Shown: piece after piece, positions 1 to 10,326 of the stretch
Position numbering within the stretch: position 1 is the stretch's first letter
Layout: each line of letters begins with the position of its first letter
Assembly (NCBI GenBank): GCA_025201365.1
Contig: JAIXMF010000017.1
Coordinates: forward strand, 186,001-250,000
Source: Syncephalis plumigaleata
Taxonomy: Eukaryota; Zoopagomycota; Zoopagomycetes; Zoopagales; Piptocephalidaceae
Direction: 5' to 3'
Length of the DNA stretch: 64,000 nt
Made by a program: the position numbers and the translations under genes
Notes under the pieces: model-generated
The model's input: the letters and a program-made list of their open reading frames with translations, nothing else
Told to the model about the DNA's origin: nothing
The model's database searches: none

Positions 1-55
1 ATAGTAGATTACTCGATTGTTATAGCATGATACTCATCTCTATTGTTCATGATAG

Positions 56-1132
56 GCTTCGTGCTATTTGTGGCTAATCTTAAAAAGGGTCATTACGCCT
101 TTCAATTCACGCAGTTTGCATGGACACATATGACGCTACTGCTAGTAGTGGTACAATGCCACTTTATCATCAATAACATCTTTGAGGGCATGTTTTGGTT
201 CTTCATCCCAGTAGCATTGGTCATCACCAATGATATATTCGCCTATATCTGCGGCTTCTTCTGGGGTCGTACGCCATTGATCAAGCTTAGTCCGAAGAAG
301 ACGGTCGAGGGTTTTATTGGCGGATGGGTTTGCACGATGATATGGGGCATCATCTTCACCGAGGTCACACGTCGTATGCCGTATATGTTGTGTCCGGCCA
401 ATGGACTTACCTCCTCTGCATGGACGTTTAACGCGGCTGATTGCGAGCTGAATCCGATATTTGAACCGAAAATACTCAATACCGGTCCATGGTTATCTGC
501 CCTATTACGCTGGGTAAGTGATGCTTAATGGTGACAGCATCTATCATACTAATGATACTAATAATGATGATGATATACGATGTAGCTCTTCATTAATGTT
601 CGTGAAGTGCCAATTGCTCCCATTCATTGGCATGTTCTATTACTGTCGTGTTTTGCCTCGTTTGTAGCACCATTCGGTGGTTTCTTTGCCAGTGGCTTAA
701 AACGAGCTGTAAAGATCAAGGTACGTAGCATAGTTAATACACTGCCATTTACATGTCTAATATCCTTTGTACGTATCTGTGTGTCTGCATATAGGATTTC
801 GGCGATTCTATTCCTGGACATGGCGGTTTAACTGATCGTATGGATTGTCAATTCCTTATGGGCAGCTTTGCTCACATTTATTTCCAAAGCTTTATTAAGG
901 TATATATAATGAATGTATAACAATTAGTATTACAAAACTATCATGGCTAATAATGCTTAATTACCATCAATTGCTTGTATAGATATCGACTATGCAAATG
1001 GGCCTAGTATTACAATCGATTATCACGGGTTTACAACCGAAAGAGCAGCTAGAATTGTATAATAACCTAAGAACCTACTTAGTAAGCCAGGAACTATTGG
1101 ATGAGCCAACTAACGTGGCTACATCTACTTAG
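56..1132 (+). CDS. CDS1: Phosphatidate cytidylyltransferase (CDP-DAG synthase), 3' part
   Basis: This enzyme makes CDP-diacylglycerol from phosphatidic acid and CTP in the ER, feeding phosphatidylinositol and cardiolipin synthesis. Four exons can be read: 56..513, 586..720, 795..899 and 983..1132. They are joined by three GT-AG introns of 72-83 nt. The family signature spans the exon 2/3 junction: SGLKR, then four residues, KDFGDS, and [18 protein letters not shown] and EGFIGG match the eukaryotic enzyme closely, and several hydrophobic membrane segments surround them. The 5' end lies outside the window. The first visible exon probably begins after the AG at 54-55, because an in-frame TGA lies upstream at 28. 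The stop is TAG. Family identity is very secure; the left boundary is inferred. Confidence 0.93.
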
Positions 1133-1633
1133 TCAAAGCATTCCGATATTACTTTATCCATATTAGATAGTTGTTGCTGCTTGTTTCCATCTTTTACCAA
1201 GTGAGAACAGTCTAGCAAGTAGCAATCATATCATCATGTTTGCGTCAGACATACATACAATTATTTCACACTAGCCTTCCCTTTTTCCTTGCTTACTAAT
1301 AATGACGAAACAATAATCGCAATAGTAGTAATAATAGTAATAGTAAATTGTTATAATTAAAACAAATGATATTATGATGATGATAATGAATGCTACAAAT
1401 TACCACAATGTGTCGATCGAAACAAATAAGTCAATCAATACGAAACTAATTGGCAACGTTGTAACTAACGAAGACTGCACAGTAAATCACTCTTAAATAG
1501 CATCCATTATGGAATACCAAATGCTATACCATCTTGTCGTTCATTCACCGTCGCTATATCCTTCTCTCTCTCCCTCTATTTGCTTTCTGCTATTTAGTAT
1601 ACGGCAAAACAAAACAAAGCCAACCGTTCAACC
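1133..1633. other. Intergenic DNA
   Basis: AT-rich spacer between the cytidylyltransferase stop and the thioredoxin-fold gene. It has short TAA/TAG-rich stretches near 1318-1345 and a CT-rich tract at 1560-1580 just ahead of the next gene, possibly part of its promoter or 5' UTR. I see no coding sequence. Confidence 0.6.
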
Positions 1634-1951
1634 ATGATTAAAGAGGTCAACTCGCTCACTGAATTTGCCGAGGCCACTTCACTCGGACCAAAGCAAATGG
1701 TAATGGTGGAAGTGTACGCAAAGAGTGTGGGATCATCAGCACGAGTACCAGTGGATTTGGAGCAGATATCCGAGTCAACTAATGTCCCGCTAGTACGTGT
1801 TGACTTGCATAAAGTCGAGGAAGTAGTGCATGTGCTCGATATTACCACTGTGCCATCAGTAAGTCTAGTAAGGAATGGCAATAAAATCGAGACGATTGTC
1901 GGTGAAGATCCACATGATATCGAGAGGAAGATTCGAGAATACACTCTCTAA
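1634..1951 (+). CDS. Thioredoxin-fold protein without any cysteine
   Basis: A single-exon protein of 105 aa, the length of a classical thioredoxin. ATG sits in a good context (ACC before it). The fold's landmarks are present in order: an N-terminal helix (FAEATS), a central strand (MVMVEVYA), an acidic helix, a strand VPLVRVDLHK, the cis-proline loop TTVPSVSLVRNG, and a C-terminal helix ending KIREYTL. Where thioredoxins carry WCGPC, this protein reads KSVGSSAR, and there is no cysteine anywhere in it. It therefore cannot do dithiol exchange. It may be a binding or chaperone-type thioredoxin-fold protein, but its partner is unknown. Fold assignment is by eye. Confidence 0.75.
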   Translation: MIKEVNSLTEFAEATSLGPKQMVMVEVYAKSVGSSARVPVDLEQISESTNVPLVRVDLHKVEEVVHVLDITTVPSVSLVRNGNKIETIVGEDPHDIERKIREYTL

Positions 1952-2153
1952 GCAAGCAAACTGACTTTACTTGCTCGCTTGTATGGATTCTGATGAAATA
2001 AACAGGACATTTCTCGTCTTAAATGTTCCATTACAAATGTTATGTTTGCTTTGTTGATTGTTAATATAAGGTGCAATTAGTAGTGACCATTAGTATTTGC
2101 ATATTTATCAATATAGTGAAGAGCTGGGAAAACTTAGTGGCAAAGTGTGCGTA

Positions 2154-2696
2154 CAGTGCTTTTCCATCCAATTTGCGCAGTTAGCATTTTGTTTTACGAA
2201 TAAATAATAGTTATAATAACACTTACGTATTTTGGGGTGTAAGATAGCGATAACTATCACGGATGAATTGTTTTTTGTTGTTTGGTTCCCTCTTGATCTT
2301 GCTCATCATTGCTTGAACGTTTAGAAGGAACGGCACCTCGTTGGAATTGTTCTGGAATACCATATCCATTGCGAGCACTGTGGATAATTTGAATAAAATT
2401 CAAACACGCAGCCATATCCCGATTCCATACACGATAATCAATAGCTACTTGTAAGTACACGACATGGCAATATCCAACTATACTAGTACACTTGTATCAT
2501 CTACCTTATAGAATTGATGATGATAGTTATCGCTATCAATAAAGAACCCATTACCAAATACTAAATTGTTATTATTATCATGCTATATCAATTGGCATTT
2601 CTACGGTGATAATGGTGTTAACAATTGTGTAAATCTATTTATTAATAAACAGCAAAAGTTAAAGAATAGATGCGCAAATTGGATGGAAAAACACTG
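2154..2696. mobile_element. Tc1/mariner-type DNA element with TA duplication (543 bp)
   Basis: Both ends carry near-identical inverted repeats. The left end begins CAGTGCTTTTCCATCC, and the right end read on the other strand begins CAGTGTTTTTCCATCC. Matching continues through AATTTGCGCA. A TA dinucleotide flanks each side (2152-2153 and 2697-2698), the mark of Tc1/mariner-superfamily insertion. The element is too short for a transposase, but it holds a minus-strand coding remnant resembling the C-terminus of Fanzor. A 239-bp relative lies at 24510, and single ends of the same family lie near 14956 and 56276, so this is a repeated family. Confidence 0.85.
2257..2460 (-). pseudogene. Fanzor/TnpB-like C-terminal remnant inside the DNA element
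   Basis: An open stretch of about 67 codons on the minus strand, entirely inside the TIR-bounded element. It includes VWNRDMAACLNFIQ and then GIPEQFQRG. The NRDxxAxxN pattern, a short helix, then (V/I)PE(R/Q)F matches the last RuvC motif and tail of eukaryotic Fanzor (OMEGA) nucleases as I remember them from fungi. The upstream RuvC motifs and zinc-ribbon cysteines are absent, and the whole element has no room for them, so this is a fragment. It has no ATG; the open frame begins with GTG. Assignment rests on a short motif and needs a profile search. Confidence 0.45.
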
Positions 2697-2698
2697 TA

Positions 2699-2953
2699 TT
2701 CTAACCAGCATTACAATAAATGCAGTGTTCTTCCTGCATTTTTAGGATGAAAAAATCCTTGTTTCTCCAACCACACACTGGCTTCTTTCCACCATTGACT
2801 ATTACCTTCTCAGTATTTTATATAAACTACTACGTAATCTTTTTGGGACGGCTTATTATATATAGTAAACGTATCTGAATCTACTATTAGTCTATTTGGT
2901 ATATAAGAATAGCTAGAACGTCCGAGCTACTAGTTGGAATCGTAGTGTAGTAT
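2699..2953. other. Upstream region of the CABLES-like gene
   Basis: AT-rich spacer between the right end of the DNA element and the next start codon. TTTATATAAAC near 2817 is the only TATA-like sequence noted. No coding sequence is seen. Confidence 0.45.
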
Positions 2954-5256
2954 ATGGAAGAACCTATATCACCGTTAATACAATGTCAACCGCACGAATC
3001 GTCAACGAACGACACTACACTGAATACCACGCTAAGCACCCAGACTGATGAACACGAGACTGTCCAGTATAATTGCGATATTGGCGTGCAAGCAATGAAC
3101 AACGACGAGCAAAGAAGTACACGCCATTGTTTGAGCGAGATCACCAACATAACTCGTACTGAGGCAGCTACAACGTTCCTTAACCAGATTGTATCGCCCA
3201 TGTCATCCGTCAATGATGCTAGTTACTCGACTACTAAGGATAAACGGCAAGCAATTGAAGTGAATGTTAAAGCAGCACGTTCATCGATCATGGATAAGGA
3301 GACGATGCCTATTACGAGTAATGGTGTAGAGGGAAAGATTACTAGTGCATTACCGCTACCTATGCCATCGGCGAATAATCTATCGGATAGACAGCGGTTA
3401 TCCTTGCATGCGTCGATGCAAGAAGAGGCATCCACCGATAAACAATGTGACGCAATTGTGCCTACCACTTCGTCTGGTTCAACTAAGTCAACTAGGCGTA
3501 ATTATAGTTCGCGCGATTTAGCTGCCGTAGATTTCCTAAGCAGTATTAGTGTACACGACCAGAAGCAAGTGTCAACTGCTGGTAATCCTCAGACATTGGT
3601 GGAATCACCGCCCAGACGCGCACTTCAATTGTACAGCAGTACGGTGTTGCGTAATGATAACGGTATTGATGAGAATGGCATCAGGACATGCGATCATGAT
3701 GTTAACCAAGTGATCCTAGATAATATAGCAATGTCGTTGGCACAATCGGGTGCACAAAGTAAGTAAATGAACAAATGAGTGAATGACAATGATAATAATG
3801 GTAACATTGATGGAATATTAGATGTATCCTCGCAGGAATTACTAGAGCCATCTCATGAATCATTGTCGCTAGAACTCAATGAAGATCTTGCTGCCACGAA
3901 AGCGGCACTCTATAATAAACGAATGGAACGAGAGCGACTACTACTTGGACAGGGTGATTCTAGCGTGGAACCATCTGTCGATCAACGCAACCAAGATGAA
4001 CGTAGTGTCGAGGAGAAGGGCGATCAACTTCGATTTGTATTTGCCACGTCAAAGGTACACTATTAACTTTGTTATTATTGCTGCATAACTAACAAAGAAT
4101 GTAGGGAACACCCTTAACTATATCATCGGTCATTCGTATGACGGATACACGGGCGCGTGCTCGATCCAAAGGCAAGGTAGAACCGATGGACAGGCTACGT
4201 CGTTTGGATGCGTTGAAGAAACAACGAGCCGAATCATTCCAGCAACTTATAGTGCCCAGTGGCAGTTTACGATCGGATAGTGCGGTAATGTTGGATACAG
4301 GCTACGATCCTCGTTATCTGGATGATCCCGAATTACGTACAGGCAAACGAAGAACAGTGATCAGTCTGCCCTCAATGATGGTAAATACAATTGTATTAGT
4401 GAGACTGACAACGCATAACTCACGCTAGGGCATATATACACAGAGTTCGACGGTGCAATTTGTCAAGCCATCGGATTTGAAACGAGAATTGAACGAGCAG
4501 TTTAGACAGACGCATCCCTATCTAGATGAGAAGATGACCCTGAGTAAAATACGCAGTTTAAAGACTTGCCTATTATCCATTGCTACGGAACAGGTAACGT
4601 ATCTATGTATATCGACTGTAAAAGATTATTAGACTCATTATATCGGATGATGATTTGTGTTAGGATCTTGAACTAGCCACGGTAGCTTTATGTTATGCTT
4701 ACTTTGAGAAACTAGTGTTATCAGTAAGTAATGAAAATGATCTAATATGTTTATAACAATAATAATCATGTATGATGATTATACACAGCGTGTTGTAACA
4801 AAATCAAACAGACGACTAGTGGCAGGTAAGCTACATCATTGTCATTGTCATTATTTCAATATCTAGTTGCTTACCATATTCCTAGGTATTTGCATGTTAT
4901 TGGCGGTTAAAATAAATGAAATCAAGGAGCATCGTGTACCGACAGTCTATGCGGTATGTAATACCATGTAAACACGATCGTATTTGCATGATGAACTAAC
5001 TAGTAATAATAATCATCCATCCTTAGGCAATTGCACGACATATGGAAGTAACGGTGAAACAATTACGCGAACAGGAATTCTCCATATACGCAGCATTGGG
5101 ATTTAATTTATGTATCGCACCGCATGAGTTTATGCCGCATTTCGAGCGTATCTTTGCACAATTGAGTAAGCTACATTACGTATTAATCGAACATAGTATG
5201 TCAACTAATCAACACTATGTAAATGATAGACTATCATAGTATTCAAGATTATCTAG
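2954..5256 (+). CDS. CABLES1/2-like protein with C-terminal cyclin box
   Basis: Spliced gene with a long serine/threonine-rich N-terminus and a conserved C-terminus. From about 4290 the protein reads GYDPRYLDDPELRTGKRRTV, then VKPSDLKRELNEQFR, LTLSKIRSLK (here MTLSKIRSLK), YFEKLVL, NRRLVAGICMLLAVKI and HEFMPHFERI. These blocks appear in the same order as in animal CABLES1/2, which couple CDKs to tyrosine kinases through a divergent cyclin box. I read introns at about 3759-3822, 4054-4105, 4380-4442, 4594-4663, 4723-4790, 4827-4886, 4954-5026 and 5165-5239. The last exon adds a few residues before TAG at 5254-5256. The N-terminal half is low-complexity and less certain; the C-terminal assignment is strong. 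CDK-related function is inferred from the family. Confidence 0.82.
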
Positions 5257-5673
5257 GCAATTGCTCGTTCTTTCTTTCTTGAATATTAATCACAATGCAT
5301 ATGTATGTATGTATGTATGGAATAGTGTCAATAAGTCCAGAAAGAAACCTATTAAGCTTAACGTCTAGCTATTATCATTTGTTTTTGTGTTTTTCTTTTT
5401 ACTAACTTCCAATGTAATCTGTAATAAATCATCATTGAAATATAATGAAATATTAGCAATAAACTTGTCTGTTGTAACATCATTGTAATTAGCAAGCAAT
5501 TAAGTCACAATAGCCATTGAATCAACGAGAGTCACATTGTTACACTGCTCAAAAAGGAAGCATGCGTCGAGACTGTACGCTTAGAGCCAGAAGCATGAAC
5601 GATGCATGTCAATATAGCACGTATTCCTTCCATTATTGTTATTCAACTTTTAAACACATACTACCGTTTCTCT
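5257..5673. other. Intergenic DNA
   Basis: AT-rich spacer with a short (TATG)n run near 5302-5320 and no convincing coding sequence. The open frame of the next gene extends back to 5602, but I place the start at the ATG at 5674 because that is where F-box-family residues begin. Confidence 0.5.
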
Positions 5674-7650
5674 ATGGAATCCACAGAGTTACCAATACAA
5701 ACCGACAAGGAATCTCGCAGTAATGCCATAGAGCTGCTGCTTTCCACGCAACTGCCAGCCAGCGTAAATAGGCAGTGGCTACTTACCCTGCAACCGCGGG
5801 ATGTTTCTCGACTCATGTGCACCTCCAGGAATTGCTACAATAGCATAGCTAATGACTTCATTCTATGGCGTACTCTCTATTCGAGAAGCTTCTTTGACAA
5901 CAATATCGACACTAGTCATGGCGAGAATATTGATTACAAAGAGGAAGAATGGTTGGAATGGTCGTATCGGCGAATTAGTAAAGCAGCAAGTCGATTTGCA
6001 TCATCCGCAGCATCATCCATTCAAGCATCACCAACGCCATGGATGTTACTTTACAGTGAACGGATGCGCGCGGAACAACGATGGTCAACGGGCAGTATTG
6101 TCGATTGTCACGTCGAACTAGCGAGACTTGCCGCATTAACAAATGGCAAGTCTAAATCTCGTCCGTCGACGCACATTCTAGCCACGGGAGCCAATGGATG
6201 TTTAGTGTTAGTCGGTGAACAATTATGGTGGGTGGCATTGCAGCAAGATTCACGTGTAGAAATGACAAGACTACATAAACGAGCTATATCGCCTAATCAT
6301 TCAGCAGCTCGAAAGGATGATGATAATGATACTAATGATGAGCCTACAAAACTCGCCAATATTACTTTTGTCTCGATTGCTGCCGAATGGATAGTTATAG
6401 TTGAGAAACCGCCACCTCCACAGAGACTAGTCAAGAATCAACTTGTTATCTGGTCATTGCCCAGGCAACAAGAACAGCAGCAGCAAAAAGAAAAGGAAGA
6501 GGGAAAAGAAGAAGAGATGAATGAGGAATATTCGGTAGTATATCCGCATCGACAAATTAAACTAGAAGCAAAAGATACGGCAGTACAAGTAATAGGGCCG
6601 TGGCTGCTGCTGGATCGATTCCAAGGTGTACAAGGCGGAAGTATACCTTTACTGTGTTATCTTCCGACTGGAAATATAATCGTGGAGGCACAACGAAAGC
6701 CTGGTATATCAAATCGTGTCATCCAAACATTCTCCGATTCGCTCGTTTGCTCAACGGTGGAACGCGTCGAGCGCACAAGAAAGCAGCATGGACCACCATC
6801 GGCTGTTGTTCTAAGTGTTTTCGTACATCGTGAGATTAGCGAGATAGAAGAAGACATCTCACTTACGAAGGATTATTTGCACTGGGAACTGACAAAATAT
6901 AGTATACCAAACGATTCTGTGGAATCATCGGGTAGCGGTGCCGATATTGTTGTATGTAATAGCGGTAGACTAACGGAGAATCGCATTAATTCCAAGTCTG
7001 TCTGGCTTGAACGAGTGGATCACCAACGAGTTCTCGTACGTTATCGCCTACTAGGGCCTGCATCGCCACTGATCGTTCTAGTGCGATCGACCAATATTAT
7101 CGCCAATACGAATGAGAATGACGAACCCACGAACACGAGCGTTATTTGGCAAATGTCAAAGGATCCCGCAGCCATGCATGCTTGTGCCAGTCAGAATATA
7201 CTACTATTGGTGTTGCGTACTAATGACCTGCAGGTAGTTGGCCTCGATACTGGCGACTGTCTTTATAGTGTAGACTGTCTTCGTCAATCTTATGGCGAGG
7301 CGTGTCTTGGAGCACGCATTCTTCGTATACAGCCTGCATCTCGCCATGATACTAACGGCGGTAGCAGCAATAGTAGTGACAAACGACGTCGAGGTCAGCT
7401 GGAGATTATGGCACTCGACAATGGTGCTCAAACTTTCCAGCTACACTCGCTCGCCGTACAACCATCCGAGTCACGCAGTATGGATATGGCCAAGTCACTT
7501 GGCGAGTTGTTCCGTCCAGTTAAATTGCAATTTTCTCAACTACGCATGTCGTCCACTTGTATGGCGTGGATCGACAAGCCAGCAAAAAAGCAGTATAGCA
7601 ATGTGGCGGATAAGCCCACAGATAGCATTGTTATGACTACTTTTTACTAA
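5674..7650 (+). CDS. F-box-like protein, large, intronless
   Basis: One uninterrupted reading frame of about 658 codons from the ATG at 5674. Near the N-terminus, LPASVNRQWLLTLQPRDVSR followed by LMCTSRNCYN and DFILWRTLYS follows the F-box layout: a leucine-proline start, a helix with D-V/L, a C-S-R/K patch and a W-R-x-L-Y end. F-box proteins recruit substrates to SCF ubiquitin ligases through Skp1. The rest has repeated short beta-like segments, such as HILATGANGCLVLVGEQLWW and LQVVGLDTGDCLYS, and may form a beta-propeller, with a basic/acidic low-complexity insert near residue 265. No specific family is recognised. A second protein of the same general design lies on the minus strand at 32163. 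Confidence 0.7.
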   Translation: MESTELPIQTDKESRSNAIELLLSTQLPASVNRQWLLTLQPRDVSRLMCTSRNCYNSIANDFILWRTLYSRSFFDNNIDTSHGENIDYKEEEWLEWSYRRISKAASRFASSAASSIQASPTPWMLLYSERMRAEQRWSTGSIVDCHVELARLAALTNGKSKSRPSTHILATGANGCLVLVGEQLWWVALQQDSRVEMTRLHKRAISPNHSAARKDDDNDTNDEPTKLANITFVSIAAEWIVIVEKPPPPQRLVKNQLVIWSLPRQQEQQQQKEKEEGKEEEMNEEYSVVYPHRQIKLEAKDTAVQVIGPWLLLDRFQGVQGGSIPLLCYLPTGNIIVEAQRKPGISNRVIQTFSDSLVCSTVERVERTRKQHGPPSAVVLSVFVHREISEIEEDISLTKDYLHWELTKYSIPNDSVESSGSGADIVVCNSGRLTENRINSKSVWLERVDHQRVLVRYRLLGPASPLIVLVRSTNIIANTNENDEPTNTSVIWQMSKDPAAMHACASQNILLLVLRTNDLQVVGLDTGDCLYSVDCLRQSYGEACLGARILRIQPASRHDTNGGSSNSSDKRRRGQLEIMALDNGAQTFQLHSLAVQPSESRSMDMAKSLGELFRPVKLQFSQLRMSSTCMAWIDKPAKKQYSNVADKPTDSIVMTTFY

Positions 7651-8251
7651 TTATAGAACACATTTAATAAATTGTTGTTTGTATAACACATTAGCAACTC
7701 AACATGGTATAATGTTTAAAATGCTTGTACGAACCATAGTGTGACCGGATCTGCCACAATGGTTCAAGCTTTACTAATACGGTATTAAGCAAGGTGTTTA
7801 CTAAAGTTGGTACTGTTTGCAATAAGCTGTAGGAGTAAACACATACAGCCAATTGCGCGTAACCACCGTACATAACAGATAAAACGCAGACAAAAGAAGA
7901 AAAACGGGAAATAATCGCCAAGAGAAAAAAGGGAAAGAATACACAAATCACGAAAGTATATCGCGTCGTCTACACCAATAACTAGACGTAAACAAAGCTC
8001 ACTATGTTTTTAAATGTCTGTTTGGTTAATTACACGCGGTATAACCGAGTGATTTGCATAAGTAATAAACGAATGTATAAATATTAATAACCAATGATAG
8101 TAGTAGTAGTAGTAGTTATTATTAAACAAACGCTAACTAGAAGATTAATTATTAACTAGGCGGCTATGTATGTATGTATGTATGTATGTATGTATGTACG
8201 TATAATTAGATACATCATTACGTTATCCCATCATCAAACACGATACAGTAA
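7651..8251. other. Convergent 3' intergenic region
   Basis: Spacer between two convergent genes. It contains AATAAA-like polyadenylation signals soon after the F-box-like stop (near 7665), a run of TAG trinucleotides near 8098-8114 and a (TATG)n microsatellite. No gene is seen. Confidence 0.6.
8165..8198. repeat. (TATG)n microsatellite
   Basis: About eight consecutive TATG/GTAT units in the 3' flank of the MATH-BTB gene. Simple tetranucleotide repeat. Confidence 0.9.
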
Positions 8252-9766
8252 TTATTCTGTAACGGCATCGATGAGTTTAGCTAGGAAAACGTTATACTGA
8301 CCACATAGCACTAGTTCTACGTATTCGACGCTTTGTTTGACTTCTTTCATATTAGCCACAACGAAACGAATGCAAGCGTGTTGCAGTCGCTCGTCGGAGA
8401 AGTCATACGCCACGCGTACTATTTGCATTATATTATCTACGGCCATTTCTTCGATCCAGCGATCGGCTACACGACGCTTAAGCCCGTCGACTTGATATTT
8501 GTCGGCTAGAGCGAATAGCGCGCGTCGCCTAGTGAATACGGCGGACTCTCGACGCTGAACACTTTCACTTAATGGTCGATGATCATCTTCGTCGTCTTCA
8601 TCCGATGAGAGTCCCTCTGCGTCGGAAGCAGTTGCCGTACGCTCGGATAAGTCACCGAGATCGCCTTCCTCGTAGTGACCGGTGTAGAGATAACGTAAAA
8701 GCACACGAGCAAATAGGTTGTTTGATTCATCCACGGTGAATTTGTGGATTGTACCACCCGTACTACCGACATCTGATTCGGTTTGAGCCGTGCTATCGCG
8801 ATCGCTACCTGCAAACAAATCCTCAAAGTATTTGCTGCGCGATGCGAGGATGGCGCGATGAACGGGCACATCACGATCTTGAAGCTGGAGTACAGCATCG
8901 GCGTGTAGGCCCTCCTTCAACAATCGTTCGAATTCGGGTGTAACGGTAATGGCGCGGGAATCGGCAGGCCATTCGATCTCCACGTCCACAACCAGTGTGT
9001 CGTCAGCCATCATGCGTGGATCGGATGTGAGTTCGGGGAGACGACACACGTCCTTCCAGCACCAGTTGGTCTCGGCTTCAAAGACATCGCTTAGACTAGC
9101 GTGGAATAGAACGACACCGGCTGTATTACGCAGCCACACATTGACGTAGACGTCTTTCGGCGTCATGGCCATTTCACGGTCCTTCTCGCGTTGTCGCAAG
9201 ACTTGAAGAGCCGCAGCTGATGAGGCGGTAGAGGCTGAACGACCATGACCAAGCATGCCGGCAGCCTTTTGATTGCCGCCACCGGTGCCTTCTTGGGCAT
9301 TTTGATGATCGGGGAAGTTCCAAATGTAAAAGTCGATGGTGCGCTCTTGATCCTCGCGGATACTAAGGCCCATACGCCATGGATGTCGGACACAGCCAAA
9401 CAACTCGCTTACGAGTGTCCGACCTACGTTGCTGGAAATGCCGGGCTGCGTAAACGTACACTGTACAGTCACTTTACGGCTACAACACGTAGTGATGCCT
9501 TGACGTGGTGGCGTCAACATAGCTGTACCAGGAGCACCAGTGGGAGATGCGTAAGCGTTGACGTGCGTACCCACGGTGCTTAGCGAGGCGGGGGATAAAG
9601 GAGGACTTTGGTCGCGGACAGCGTTACCGGATAGTGCCGCTATACTACGACTATCAACGTCCGAAGAGTTGCGGTCTTGTTCGGCAATCACACCGACGGA
9701 GTGTTTTTTGAAGAACTCTTTAACTTTACCGTAGTGTGAGTCACGACGATTCAATTGGGTTGCCAT
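8252..9766 (-). CDS. MATH-BTB domain protein
   Basis: A 504-aa protein on one open frame with ATG at 9766. After a serine/proline-rich N-terminus, a MATH-like domain runs from about residue 95 to 265 (KVTVQCTF, DFYIWNF, VYVNVWLRN, ETNWCWKDVCRL). The BTB/POZ domain follows: LKEGLHADAVLQL, VPVHRAILASRSKYFEDLF, LLRYLYTGHY, ALFALADKYQVDGLKRR. MATH-BTB proteins such as SPOP or plant BPM serve as substrate adaptors for Cullin-3 ubiquitin ligases. A poly-acidic loop (SSDEDDEDDHR) interrupts the BTB domain after the YLYTGHY strand. Cul3 binding is inferred from the family. Confidence 0.85.
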   Translation of the reverse strand: MATQLNRRDSHYGKVKEFFKKHSVGVIAEQDRNSSDVDSRSIAALSGNAVRDQSPPLSPASLSTVGTHVNAYASPTGAPGTAMLTPPRQGITTCCSRKVTVQCTFTQPGISSNVGRTLVSELFGCVRHPWRMGLSIREDQERTIDFYIWNFPDHQNAQEGTGGGNQKAAGMLGHGRSASTASSAAALQVLRQREKDREMAMTPKDVYVNVWLRNTAGVVLFHASLSDVFEAETNWCWKDVCRLPELTSDPRMMADDTLVVDVEIEWPADSRAITVTPEFERLLKEGLHADAVLQLQDRDVPVHRAILASRSKYFEDLFAGSDRDSTAQTESDVGSTGGTIHKFTVDESNNLFARVLLRYLYTGHYEEGDLGDLSERTATASDAEGLSSDEDDEDDHRPLSESVQRRESAVFTRRRALFALADKYQVDGLKRRVADRWIEEMAVDNIMQIVRVAYDFSDERLQHACIRFVVANMKEVKQSVEYVELVLCGQYNVFLAKLIDAVTE

Positions 9767-9991
9767 TGCTAGGGTATATTACAATGGAGATAGTTGACGG
9801 GAAACTATTAACTAAGAAAGTATAAATAAGATGAGGAAGCAAGAAAGAGTGAGTGAGCGAAATAGTAACAGTTAGTAATGGACAGGTAAGCGGGGTTCCA
9901 GAAGCTGCAAGTTTTAATGGTGTCGCCATTATTGGCACAACCATACGAGCTTGTACACAAACTACACGCCCTATTACTGGCTAGCGCTTGC

Positions 9992-10030
9992 TTCCTTCCT
10001 CTCTCTCTCTCTCTCTCTCTCCCTCTCTCT
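9992..10030. repeat. (CT)n microsatellite
   Basis: An almost pure CT dinucleotide run upstream of the MATH-BTB start, which reads as GA on its coding strand. GA-rich tracts in this position can sit in promoters; here only the composition is seen. Confidence 0.9.
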
Positions 10031-10260
10031 GTGCGTCCCCTTAGTTCCTCTCCTAGACTACTCACCAATTTGTATATCGGCAATGGTTGCTGATAATCGA
10101 TAAGGCCGCTACCGTAGTGTGATACACGAACAATGGTAGACGACGAATGGTCAAATGAGAATATTGCAGTTGAGAAAAATGAACGCAGAAAATTGTATGT
10201 ACACACACTAACATACAAAGCGTATTGAAATGAACAATGGAGATGAAGATGGAGATAGTT

Positions 10261-10326
10261 GAATGAGTGAGTGAATGAATGAATCAATCAATGAATCAAT
10301 CAATCAATCAATGAATGAATGAATGG
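10261..10326. repeat. Mixed TGAA/TCAA tetranucleotide repeat
   Basis: Alternating GAAT and CAAT units over about 65 bp, forming a compound tetranucleotide microsatellite. Confidence 0.88.
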
